The position numbers were made by a program, and so were the translations under genes. Under the pieces are notes generated by a model. That model made no database searches. It had not been told where the DNA came from and saw only the letters and a program-made list of their open reading frames with translations. This document shows positions 7,942 to 19,100 of a stretch of 64,000 bases of DNA, in pieces (positions within the stretch are counted from its first letter, which is position 1; the number at the start of each line of letters is the position of its first letter). Source of the DNA: Cyclobacteriaceae bacterium (GTDB taxonomy: Bacteria > Bacteroidota > Bacteroidia > Cytophagales > Cyclobacteriaceae); the NCBI GenBank assembly GCA_019638255.1, contig JAHBUD010000001.1, forward strand, positions 3,100,001 through 3,164,000. Direction: 5' to 3'.

Positions 7942-9135
7942 TTTGCTTACCTCCGGCTTAATGCGGTCAGTTGAAAACGAAACCCGGGATTCATCAAATC
8001 CAACCAACCGTAACGCCCGAAGAATATCAGCCCTCCGCTCTAAAGTGCTACGGCTGTCCTCTTCTTCCCGAACCCAAATAAGTACACTTACATCCTTCCG
8101 GGTTAAAATGCGATTTGCTAAAAACCAGATGATTTCAGTTTGGTCTGCTGTCAAAGAGGTTATTCCACTATTGTAATCCAATCGTGTGGATATTCTTTTT
8201 GGGAATATTTCGCTTAGTTCCTCGTCCGTTAGAAATCGTGTTTCAGAAGGCAAAACATTGATTACATATGAGACCTGGAAGCCATACAGGTTCAAGCCTC
8301 TTTTGGAAAGATCGCGGGCACAATACGCAATTGTATCCGCATAAATAGAAAAATAACCATCAAATCCGGATGAGTTAACTGATTCCCCAAGATTACGGGG
8401 AACTGACCAAATATCCCATGTGCCATACATTCGCTCACTCACTAAAATATCGGCATCTCCGTAACCCCCATGTCCATTGCTGGAAAAAAATAATTTTGCT
8501 TTGTCAATAGAAAGGAAGGGAGAGTTTTCAAACCCTGAAGTATTTATGGAGGGGCCGAGATTCTTAGGTTGACTCCAATTACCCACTGAATCCCTTAAAC
8601 TTACATACAAGTCCTCTTCGCCATAGCTACCCTTACCCTTCATGGATATCATCACCACATCAAAAGAAGGGTGTACATATACACTTACGAAATCATCCCG
8701 ATTGATCCCCGGCACAGCGATTAACTCCGGCTTAGTCCACTTTCCCATAACTAACTTTGAAAATGAAATCCCACTTTTGTTATTATAGGCATTCGATAAA
8801 TAAACGGTTGAACCATCCGCGCTGATACCGATAACCGCATTGGAACGTTTGTTATTCCAGGGTTTGCCGGCATTGACAGCAGGCGTCCAATTGCCGTTGG
8901 AATCCTTTGTGGAAATCCATATATCGGTGCCTGAATATTTACCGCCAATATTTTTATCATGAAAAGCACGGCTAAAGTAAAGTGTCTGACCATCCGGAGC
9001 GAGCATGGGTGCCAACTCCTCATCGTCAGAATTTACTGCAGTGCCTAATCTTACGGGCTGGCTGAATTGAAGTTCCTGAGCATCTATTTTAAGCGCAGCA
9101 CTAAAAAAAAGGATAAATAAAAACAGATACTTCAT
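7903..9135 (-). CDS. Secreted PD40 beta-propeller protein of a T9SS adhesin cassette
   Basis: About 410 residues. I chose the ATG at 9135 because it gives a clean signal peptide (MKYLFLFILFFSAALKIDAQ); an upstream in-frame TTG at 9150 would add five residues and overlap porP. Residues 25-275 hold PD40-type blades with motifs such as SPDGxxLYFS variants (APDGQTLYFS, SADGSTVYLS, SIDKAKLFFSSNGHGGYGDADI). The last 110 residues look like a poorly conserved OmpA-like module. Last gene of the adhesin-PorP-PD40 operon, 8 bp after porP. In this context such propeller proteins are thought to assist or tether the secreted partner at the outer membrane, but no role is proven for this type. Confidence 0.8.
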   Translation of the reverse strand: MKYLFLFILFFSAALKIDAQELQFSQPVRLGTAVNSDDEELAPMLAPDGQTLYFSRAFHDKNIGGKYSGTDIWISTKDSNGNWTPAVNAGKPWNNKRSNAVIGISADGSTVYLSNAYNNKSGISFSKLVMGKWTKPELIAVPGINRDDFVSVYVHPSFDVVMISMKGKGSYGEEDLYVSLRDSVGNWSQPKNLGPSINTSGFENSPFLSIDKAKLFFSSNGHGGYGDADILVSERMYGTWDIWSVPRNLGESVNSSGFDGYFSIYADTIAYCARDLSKRGLNLYGFQVSYVINVLPSETRFLTDEELSEIFPKRISTRLDYNSGITSLTADQTEIIWFLANRILTRKDVSVLIWVREEEDSRSTLERRADILRALRLVGFDESRVSFSTDRIKPEVSKSGGGVIELLLFK

Positions 9136-9143
9136 AAGCACAA

Positions 9144-10163
9144 TCACCAAAAACGAGGCTGCAATTTAAAAGGATTGAACAACGTAAGTCCCAATACCAG
9201 TTCGTGTGTATTTACATCAAAATTATTTAGCCCTCCCAGGTACATATCGTAGGCATAATTGATGGATATTGTATTGGTGACTAATCCAACGAGTAAGGAG
9301 GCTTTTAGATTAGGTTCATAGGCCGATCCCACAAAGATGAGGTCTTTGAACTTCAACCGGAGATTGCCTGCCCACCGCATATCATAACCTTCTCTGTAGC
9401 TTGCGGTAATTCCGGGAGATAAAACCCATTCCGGACTGAGTGGAAAATATGCTCCCACCTGAGCCCTGTAACGTAAGCCTGAGTTCATATTGATTAGCTC
9501 ATCGTCATTCATCTTGCGGGCAACCAAGTTATCAGAGGACAATCCCAGAAAGAACTTCTTTGAATAAATAACGGTACCAAAATCAACCAGCACTGTATTC
9601 TGCGTACCCTCACCGGCCAGCAGCAAACGCTGATAGAATAAGTCATTTACATCATCACGGACCTGAAGACCAGTGAAATCAATCCGTTGATTGGTGTAAC
9701 CAACCCTTGTACCCAATGAAACATTCAGTTTAGGCGTCAGTGGCAGGTGATACGAGTAGTTTAAAAGGGCACCAAAAGATTTATAGGCATCCACCGTCCG
9801 GCTGGTAACGATTCCACCGAACCCATGTCGCCTTCTGAATCTATTTTCATTTTGAATGGCCTCGAAGATGGTGGGATCGGATGTTCGCAAGGTGTTATTT
9901 CTCCGCCCAGAACGATTTCCTTTATTTAATGCCCCAAAGAAACTGAGGTATGAATTATCGTTTTGAATCCCATAGTTATTCCAGCCTTCCCGAACGCCAG
10001 CATTGAGCACAAAAAAATCATCCATGCCGGTAAAGGCAGGATTTACCGCGGGCAAATTCAAATAATATTGCGTGTAATCATCTTCTTGAGCAAAAGTCAG
10101 TATTCCATTAAAAACAAATGTAATAAGCACCAAGCTTCGAAATAGCCCAATTAGTTGCTTCAT
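9144..10163 (-). CDS. PorP/SprF-family type IX secretion membrane protein
   Basis: 339 residues with a signal peptide (to about residue 25, ending LTFAQ) and the PorP/SprF hallmark just after it: DYTQYYLNLPAVNPAFTG. The remainder is a series of amphipathic beta strands consistent with an outer-membrane barrel, with segments such as GGIVTSRTVDAYKSFGALLNYSYHLPL. PorP/SprF proteins accompany T9SS clients that carry type B C-terminal domains and are needed for their secretion or attachment (SprF with SprB in Flavobacterium). The start codon overlaps the stop of the giant adhesin by 4 bp (ATGA), implying coupled translation and a dedicated partnership. Confidence 0.93.
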   Translation of the reverse strand: MKQLIGLFRSLVLITFVFNGILTFAQEDDYTQYYLNLPAVNPAFTGMDDFFVLNAGVREGWNNYGIQNDNSYLSFFGALNKGNRSGRRNNTLRTSDPTIFEAIQNENRFRRRHGFGGIVTSRTVDAYKSFGALLNYSYHLPLTPKLNVSLGTRVGYTNQRIDFTGLQVRDDVNDLFYQRLLLAGEGTQNTVLVDFGTVIYSKKFFLGLSSDNLVARKMNDDELINMNSGLRYRAQVGAYFPLSPEWVLSPGITASYREGYDMRWAGNLRLKFKDLIFVGSAYEPNLKASLLVGLVTNTISINYAYDMYLGGLNNFDVNTHELVLGLTLFNPFKLQPRFW

Positions 10164-13100
10164 CTTAATAGCGTTACTGTACCCTGGTATTGCCGTTTAC
10201 CTCCGTTCAAAAATATAGTATAGAAATATGGACCAGATGGTAACTCCAAGCCATTTTTCTTACCATCCCATTTGCAATCAACTTCTTTGCAATGAAACAC
10301 CAATGAATTATTTCTATCGAACACCCTGATCTCGATTTCAGAATAAAATTCCAGTCCCTCAAAATCCCAATAATCGTTAACACCATCACCATTTGGCGTA
10401 AATGCATTTACAATGCTTACTTCAGGAAACACCTCAGTAATGGAAACAATCCTGCTGACCACATTGCTATCATCAAGGCTATCGCGTACGACAAATGCAA
10501 TTCGCTTATCGGATATTACGGCATCCCCTGTAACCGGGCTACTAAATAATACTTTTCTCAATGCAGCTTCATAATTAGCACGAGTATCCTTACCACTTAA
10601 AACCAAAACGCCTGTTGCTGAACTATATGTGACCGAGATTGCCGATCCAGATTCCGGGCTATAGGAGAGCTGATCACCATTGGCAAAATTTTCTACTATC
10701 GAAATCGTTGCAGAAAACATATTTGCATTATCGATATCACTTATCAATATAGAACTTGATAAAGTAACGGCTGGGTCACCCAGGCTGTATAAAACCGGAG
10801 TTGTTTCCATGTTGCTTAATACGGGAGGGTCATTCACAGGGATGACAGAAATTAACACATTGGCGTTCTGTGTAGCTGAAAAAGCACCATCAAACGCATT
10901 CCAAACAAATGAATCCGAACCACTAAATTCAGGCTTTGGCTGGTAAATAAAATTATTGATAGCGCCACTTTCAACCATAATCTCAGCTCCTGCATTAACT
11001 GCATTTCCCTTCCAGAAGAGTGCACCTTGTGCCGGCAACGTAACTACTTTTACATACTGTATAGGACTGTCGGAAAAGCTTGAAAAATTATCTCCAAAAG
11101 TATTGTAGGTAAAAGTAAAGGGTGTGTCTTCCGGAGTTTGTATCGAAAAACTAATTAGGATAGGCGGAAAATTTGGGTTAACTGTTAACGTGCCTTGCAC
11201 ATAGGTGAAGTTGTAATTATTGTCACTACCACCCGAAACAGTAATGGGATATCCGCCCGGTGGTGAAGATACTGTAGCGGTAGTTGATAACTGAGGAATG
11301 ATGTCAATGTCATTTATATTATCATTATTGGCAAATCCTGAAAAACTCATTGTTAATTCAGGATTAGGTGTGCCGAACAATTTTGTTTTATTATCCGCTA
11401 CAACAGTAAATGTAGCTTTTGTAATGGTAAGTGTGCCCGCTGCATAAACAAAATTATAATTATTATCCATCCCTCCAGAAACATTAATTGGGTAAGTGCC
11501 TACCGGAGAAGTTCTTGAAGCAGCAGTACTGGCCACAGGTTTACTGTCCAAAACCGACTCACCTTCTCCGTTGACAAAGCCTGTATATGAAATGGATAAC
11601 ACCGGGTTATCCAAACCATAAACACGACTAATATTATTAGCACGTGCCGTCAGGTTAACCTTATTGACCGTGATGGTTACAGCAGTCTCTTCTATTATAT
11701 TATAATTACTAGTATTCGTTGGTACAAATCGTACAGCAAGTTTTTGGTTAGCTCCTGCATTAAGTAATGTGCCTGTAGCCGGTGTGTACGTAAAGGATCC
11801 AGCCACATTAGCGGTTGCGTTAAGTTGAGTTGCACTTAATGGCGTACCATAATTTATCGCTGATGGGCTACTCCAGGAAACAACAGGATTAGCTTTATTT
11901 ACGGTAATTAAAACGGTAACACCCATCACACTATTAAAGTTATTGGTGTTGGACGGAACGAAGTTCACAGATAACACCTGGTTAGTCCCCGCATTCAACA
12001 CTGTGCCATTAGCGGGCGTATACGTAAACGTACCGGTTGTATTGGCTGTTGCATTCAATTGTGTAGCACTTAGGGCCGTGCCAAACGTTATCGGTGCCGG
12101 TGTAGGCCAGGTTACTACCGGGGTTGCTTTATTCACTGTAATACTTACAGTAGTTCCACTAACAGCGTTATAATTATTTGCATCCGTTGGATTGAAATTC
12201 ACCGACAATATTTGATTTGCACCGGCATTTAATACGGTTCCTATTGTTGGCGTGTAGATAAATGTACCCGCCACATTAGCCGAAGCATTTAATTGTGTGG
12301 CACTCAGTGGAGTGCCAAAGGTTATTGGTACAGGGGTTGGCCAGGTGATAACCGGGTTTGCCTTGTTAACCGTTATTAGTGCGGTTCTACCCGTAACCGT
12401 ATTCCAATTGTTTATATCGGTTGGTGTGAAATTAACCGACAATACCTGATTTACTCCCGCATTTAACACAGTGCCGGCCGCAGGTGTATACACGAAACTT
12501 CCCGGTACATTGGCAGTTGCATTGAGTTGTGTTGCCGAAAGTGGCGTGCCGTAGGTAATGGGTGCCGGATTAGCCCACGTAACTGTTGGTGTAGCTTTAT
12601 TTACCGTAATCAGCACCGTAATGCCAGTAACTGAATTATAATTGGTAGAATTAGTTGGATTGAAATTAACGCTCAATACTTGATTAGCACCTGCATTTAA
12701 AATTGTACCTGCCGCAGGTGTGTAGGTAAATGTGCCCGCTACATTGGCAGTAGCATTTAATTGCGTAGTGCTAAGGGCTGTTCCATACGTTATTGGGGCT
12801 GGGTTATTCCAGGTTAAAACAGGTGTTGCTTTTACAATGGTCAGTGTGCCACTTACATAGGTAAACGTGTAATTGTTATCGTTTCCGCCTGCAACAGTAA
12901 TTGAATAGGTGCCTACCGGACTTGCTGCCGTTGCTGTTGTTGATGTAACGGGAGGAGTGTCGAGAACAGCCGGAGTCTCACCGTTCAGAAAACCTGAATA
13001 AGAAATTGTAAAGGGAGGATTTGCCACACCAAACTCACGACTAACATTAACCGCTGTCGCGATGAGTGTTGCTTTTGTGATAGTCAATGTGCCGGAAACA

Positions 13101-16100
13101 AAGTTGAAACTATAATTATTGTCGGTTCCGCCACTTATTGTTATTGGATAAGTGCCTGTTGGACTGGTTACTGTTGCTGTGGTAGAAGCCACTGGCAACA
13201 CATCAATTACCGTTGCATCTTCTGAATTGACAAATCCGGTGTACGTAATGGAAAAAGAAGGATTTGGTGCTCCGTAGGTACGACCAGTATTCACAGCCGT
13301 TGCGGTTAAAACCCTTTTGGTAATCGACAATGTGCCGGAAATGTAATTAAGCTCATAATTATTAGCAGAACCTCCCGATAGATTGATCGGATAATTTCCT
13401 ACCGAGCTTAGCACCGTTGCAGACGTGGAAGCAACCGGAGCCGGATTAACAACGGATGCATTTTCACCATTTACAAATCCAGCATAAGCAAAGGTTAAGG
13501 GAGGATTTGCCGCGCCATAAACACGTGATTGATTATTGGCTGTTACAGTAAGTTGTGCTCTGTTTACTGTCAACACCCCGGATTGAAGTATGATACTGTA
13601 GTTAAGGGCGCTACCACCCGTCAGATTAATGGGATACGTGCCTACGGGACTGGTGATTGTAGCGGTAGTGCTTGCTGTTGGCGGTGTAATGACGCTTACA
13701 TTGTCTCCATTTAAAAAACCACTGTAGGTTATCGTAAAGGCAGGATTACTCTGACCATACGTTTTACTCACATCTGCAGGTCGCGCAATAAGCGGAGCAG
13801 GATTTACAATTAGTGTTCCATTTTGCAACGTGAAATTATAGTTAACCGATGTTCCACCGCTTAAGGTAATCGGATAACCCCCAACATTACTGAGCACGGT
13901 AGCCGTTGTAGAAGCTGCCGGTGGAGTTATTGAACTTGGTGTATCCCCATTCAAAAAACCTGTATAACTAATGGTAAATACCGGATTAGTCAATCCATAT
14001 GACCTTGACTTATCATCAGCGCGCGCAGTCAAGGTTGCTTTTGTAATGGTTAGTGTACCATTCACGTAAGCGAAATTGTAATTATTATCTACTCCTCCGG
14101 AAGGGATTATCGGGAAAGTACTTCCTGCATTATCCGTTACGATGGCCGAACAAGTGGCAGTAGGTGGAGTATCGATCACACTGGCTGTTTCGCTATTTAC
14201 AAATCCGGTGTAAGAAATGGTAAAGGCTGGATTTGGCGCGCCATACGTTCTTGATGCATTTGCGGCTGTTGCTGTGAGCTGGGCTTTGTTCACTGTTATC
14301 TGTACCGTGCGTACTACTGTATTATAAATAACTGTGTTAGCAGGAACAAATGTTACGGAGAGTGTTTGGTTTGCACCTGCATTTAACAGGGTTCCAATGG
14401 CGGGCATATACGTAAAGGTACCCGGCACACTGGCGGTGGCATTCAATTGTGTTGCGCTGAGTAGTGTACCGTATGTAATGGTTGCCGGATTCGACCAAGT
14501 CACGACCGGATTATCTTTATCATTTACGGTTATCTCAACCTGCGTAGTGGGTACCGAATTATAATTTAAAGCATCTGTTGGCGTAAAGGATACCGTGAGT
14601 GTATACGTACCGGCCGTTGGAAAGGAGGACCCGATTGCCGGGGTGTATAGAAATGTGCCCGGTACATTTGCTGTAGCATTAAGTTGCGTGGAGGTTAACG
14701 GTTCGTTGATTTTTATGGGCAGTGGTGTAGCCCAGGTTACAATAGGTGTAGCTTTAGTTACGGTTATCAATACGGTACGCCCAGTAATGGAATTATAATT
14801 TAAATTATCTGTAGGCGTAAAATTCAATGACAACGTCTGATTAACCCCTACGTTCAATATTGTTCCACTGGCAGGAGTATACAAAAATGTTCCGGGCACA
14901 CTGGCTGTGGCATTCAATTGTGTCGCACTCAATGGCGTGCCATAGACAATGGATGCGGGATTAGCCCAGGTAATTACGGGGTCTGCTTTATTTACAGTAA
15001 TCGTGCGCTGAAAATTATTTACTGCATTATAATTGGCAACATCGGTTGGCGTGAAATTAACCGATAAGATTTGGTTGGCCCCTGCATTTAAGACTGTGCC
15101 GATTGTAGGTGTGTAGACAAATACTCCGGGAACATTGGCGGTTGCATTTAATTGCGCGGCACTCAATGCTGTTCCGTATGTAATGGCTGCCGGATTATTC
15201 CAGGTAATCACAGGGGTTGCTTTATTCACCGTGATCAAAACAGTGGTTCCGTTTACCGGATTAAAGTTGTTCAGATCAGTCGGAGAAAAATTAACGGACA
15301 AAATCTGATCAGCACCTGCGTTAAGGATCGTGCCGGATGCTGGGGTATACACAAATGTTCCGGCTACACTGGCCGTAGCATTTAATTGTGTTCCACTCAA
15401 AGGCGTGCCATAGGAAATTGCTGCAGGGTTGTTCCAGCTAATGGTTGGAGTTGCTTTGTTCACCGTAATAAATACCGTGGTGCCATTTACAGAATTATAG
15501 TTCAAGGCATCCGTTGGGGTAAAATTAACCGACAAGGCCTGGTTGACACCAGCATTTAGTATTGTACCTAGTCCTGGTGCGTAGATAAACGTTCCGGGAA
15601 CACTTGCCGTAGCATTAAGTTGTGTAGCCGAAAGCGGTGTGCCGTATGTTATGGCTGCAGGGTTTGACCAGTTAACGGTTGGATTCGCCTTACTCACGGT
15701 AATCAACACGGTTGCTCCGGTGATCGAATTGTAATTTGTCCCATCGGTAGGAACAAAATTTACTGACAACTCTTGATTAGCCCCTGCATTTAAAATCGTT
15801 CCAGAAGCCGGGGTATACGTAAATGTACCGGCCACATTCGCAGTTGCATTCAATTGTGTAGCACTGAGCGGTGTTCCGTAGATGATTGGGGCTGGGTTTG
15901 GCCAGTTGATTACCGGATTCGCCTTATTCACAGTTATCTGAACAGTGGTTCCATTTACAGGATTATAATTTGCAGCATCGGAAGGAGAAAAATCTACTGT
16001 TAGAACTTGATTTGCTCCCGCATTAAGCACGGTGCCCAATGCAGGGGTATACGTAAAGGTTCCGGCTACACTGGCCGTAGCATTTAATTGCGTGGCGCTC

Positions 16101-19100
16101 AAAGCAGTACCATAAGTAATTGCCGCAGGGTTATTCCAGGTGACAACAGGCGTAGCTTTGGTAATAGTGAGTACCCCGCTTACATAACTAAAGTTATAAT
16201 TATCATCAGAACCGCCTGAAACTGTAATGGGATAAGTACCAACAGAACTTGACGCATTTGCAGCACTGCTGGCAGTGGGTAATACATTCAGTACGGATGA
16301 GTTTTCACCATTAACAAATCCGGAATAAGTAATTGCAAAGATAGGATTAGCCGTTCCGAAAGTGCGGGTGGCGTCCACAGCGGTTGCAGTAACCGTTGCC
16401 CGCGTAATGGTTAATGTCCCGGCAACATAATTAAAAGCATAATTATTATCTGATCCACCGGATACAGTAATGGGGTAAGTTCCAACATTGCTGGTAATGG
16501 TAGCTACCGTTGTGGCAACTGGTGCACTGTCTATTACAGAAGCATTATCTCCATTAACAAACCCCGTATAGCTAATAGTAAATGCCGGATTCACAGCTCC
16601 GTATGTCCTGCTTTGATTATCTGCAATAACGGTTAATGTGGCCTTATTCACCGTAAGGGTACCATTAACGTAAGTGAAATTGTAATTGTTATCTGCACCA
16701 CCTGCAACAGTTATTGGATACGTGCCTACCGGTGAGGCTGTTGTAGCTGTACTACCAGCTGTAGGAGCAGCATCCAACACTGCAGGAGTATCGCCATTGA
16801 CAAATCCGCTGTAGCTAATGGTAAATGCAGGATTGGTAGCGCCATACACACGACTCTGATTATTGGCTGTTGCTGTGAGCATAGCCTTTGTTACTACCAA
16901 AATTACATTGGTACCGTTGACTACATTGTAGTTTACTGCGTCTGCCGGAGTGAAGTTTACAGACAAAACTTGATTATTACCTGCATTCAAAATTGTACCC
17001 GCTACGGGTGAATAGGTAAATGTACCCGGTACAGTGGCCATGGCGTTTAATTGGGTAGCAGATAACGGAGTGCCGTATACAATGGGGGCAGGCGTATCCC
17101 AGCTAACATTTGGAGTAGCTTTGGTAATGGTTAATGAACCATTCACATAACTGAAAGTATAATTATTGTCATCACCACCGGAAACGGTGATAGGATATGT
17201 ACCCACTGAGCTCGAAATTGTCGCAGTAGTATTGGCAACGGGTAACGTGCCTAACACGGTAAAATCTTCACCGTTCGCAAAACCTGCATAATTAATAACA
17301 AATACCGGGTTGGAAGTCTGGTACTCCCGGGTTGCATTTTCAGCAGTGGCCGTTATGGTTGCTTTGGTGATGGTGAGCGTAGCAGGAACATAAACAAAAT
17401 CATAGTTGGCAGCCGTTCCTCCCGAGACATTAATCGGATAAGCACCTACAGCACTGGTTTGCGTGGCAGTTGTTGAAGCGGTTGGTGTTGAGGAAAGTAC
17501 CGTGACTGTTTCACCATTTACAAAACCTGAATAGTTTAGTGTAAAGACAGGGTTGGTTGCACCGTATACTCGAGTTGCATTCTGAGCTGTTGCTGTAAGG
17601 ATAGCTTTAGTAATCGAGATGGTTCCTGCAGTATTGACAATGTCGTAATTGCTTGCCGTTCCACCAGTTAACGAAATGGGGTAAGTTCCTACTGGCGTGG
17701 TGGCCGTAACATCCGAAGAAGCAACCGGTGCAGTAGTCAGTACGGCTGGCGTTTCGCCATTTACAAAGCCTGAGTATAAAATGGTGAACACGGGGTTGGC
17801 AGCGCCATAGGTCCGTGTCTTGTTCTCGGCAGTAGCCGAAAGTATTGCCTTGTCTATGGTAAGTGTACCTGCTACATAACTAAACGTGTAGTTGTCATCA
17901 CTACCACCGGATACAGTGATCGGATAACTGCCTACAGTACTGGTAGCCACAGCCGAAGAAGTTGTTACAGGTGCAGTGCTAAGCACAGAGGCGTTTTCGC
18001 CATTGGCAAAACCACTGTAGCTTATGGTAAATACCGGGTTCGCGGCCCCGTATGTCCTGCTTTTATCATCTGCAGTAACAGTTAATGTAGCTTGAGTCAC
18101 TGTGAGCGTTCCATCAACGTAAGTGAAATTATAGTTGCTATCAACACCACCGGATACCGTTATTGGATACGTGCTTACCGGTGAGGTAGGGGTAGCAGCA
18201 CTTCCTGCTAAAGGAGCTATGTCTAAAGCTGATGGTGTATCGCCATTTACAAATCCGCTATAGTTTATTGTAAATGCTGGATTGGCCGCACCATACACGC
18301 GACTCTGATTATTGGCTGTTGCTGTAAGAGTGGCTTTAGTTACTTCTAATAGAACTGTTGAGCCCACCACATTATAGTTTACCGCATCATTCGGTGTAAA
18401 GCTTACAGACAACTCCTGATTTGTACCCGCATTTAAAATTGTCCCCGTTGCCGGTGAATAGATAAATGTACCCGCTACACTAGCGGAGGCATTCAACTGG
18501 GCAGCACTTAGGGCTGTACCATAGGTTATTGCCGAAGGTGTATTCCAGGTTACTACCGGAGTAGCTTTGTTAACCAAAAGACTTTGATTTACAACAGGTG
18601 CTGTGTTATAAACATCATTACCGGCCTGAGAAGCAGTGATGCTAGTTGTACCTGCACCAACGATTGTAACACTATTGCCACTGATGGTGGCCACCAATGG
18701 ATCGCTACTCGAATAACTTACCGGTAAACCTGAAGAGGAAGTTGCGCTTAAAGCAAAAGTTCCATCACCAAATGTTTTTTGATCTAACGGATTGAAGGTG
18801 ATGGTTTGATTCAGTTTAACTCCGGTACCCTGAAGATTTATCACGAAGGGATTAGTATCCGGGTCATCGGAGTCGATTTGTATGGTGGCATTTCGCACAC
18901 CACTTAAAAGCGGAGAAAATGAAATTGTAAAAGTGGTTGTGGAAGTCGGCCCTAATGTCAATGGCAAACCTGGTGTAGTTAAACTAAAATCACCCGCATG
19001 GGCACCACCCAGCGATATTGCATTTACGATGAGGTCTTCGGGGGCACCATTATTCTCAATAGTAACGGTAACAACTGAAGAGGTCGATAACAGATTAACG

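Noticed and set aside
11170..18566. Direct repeats of about 230-240 bp resembling a CRISPR or satellite array, and several plus-strand frames within it
   Set aside because: The repeats keep one minus-strand reading frame throughout and encode MBG domains; unit length and divergence do not fit CRISPR, and the plus-strand frames are their shadows.
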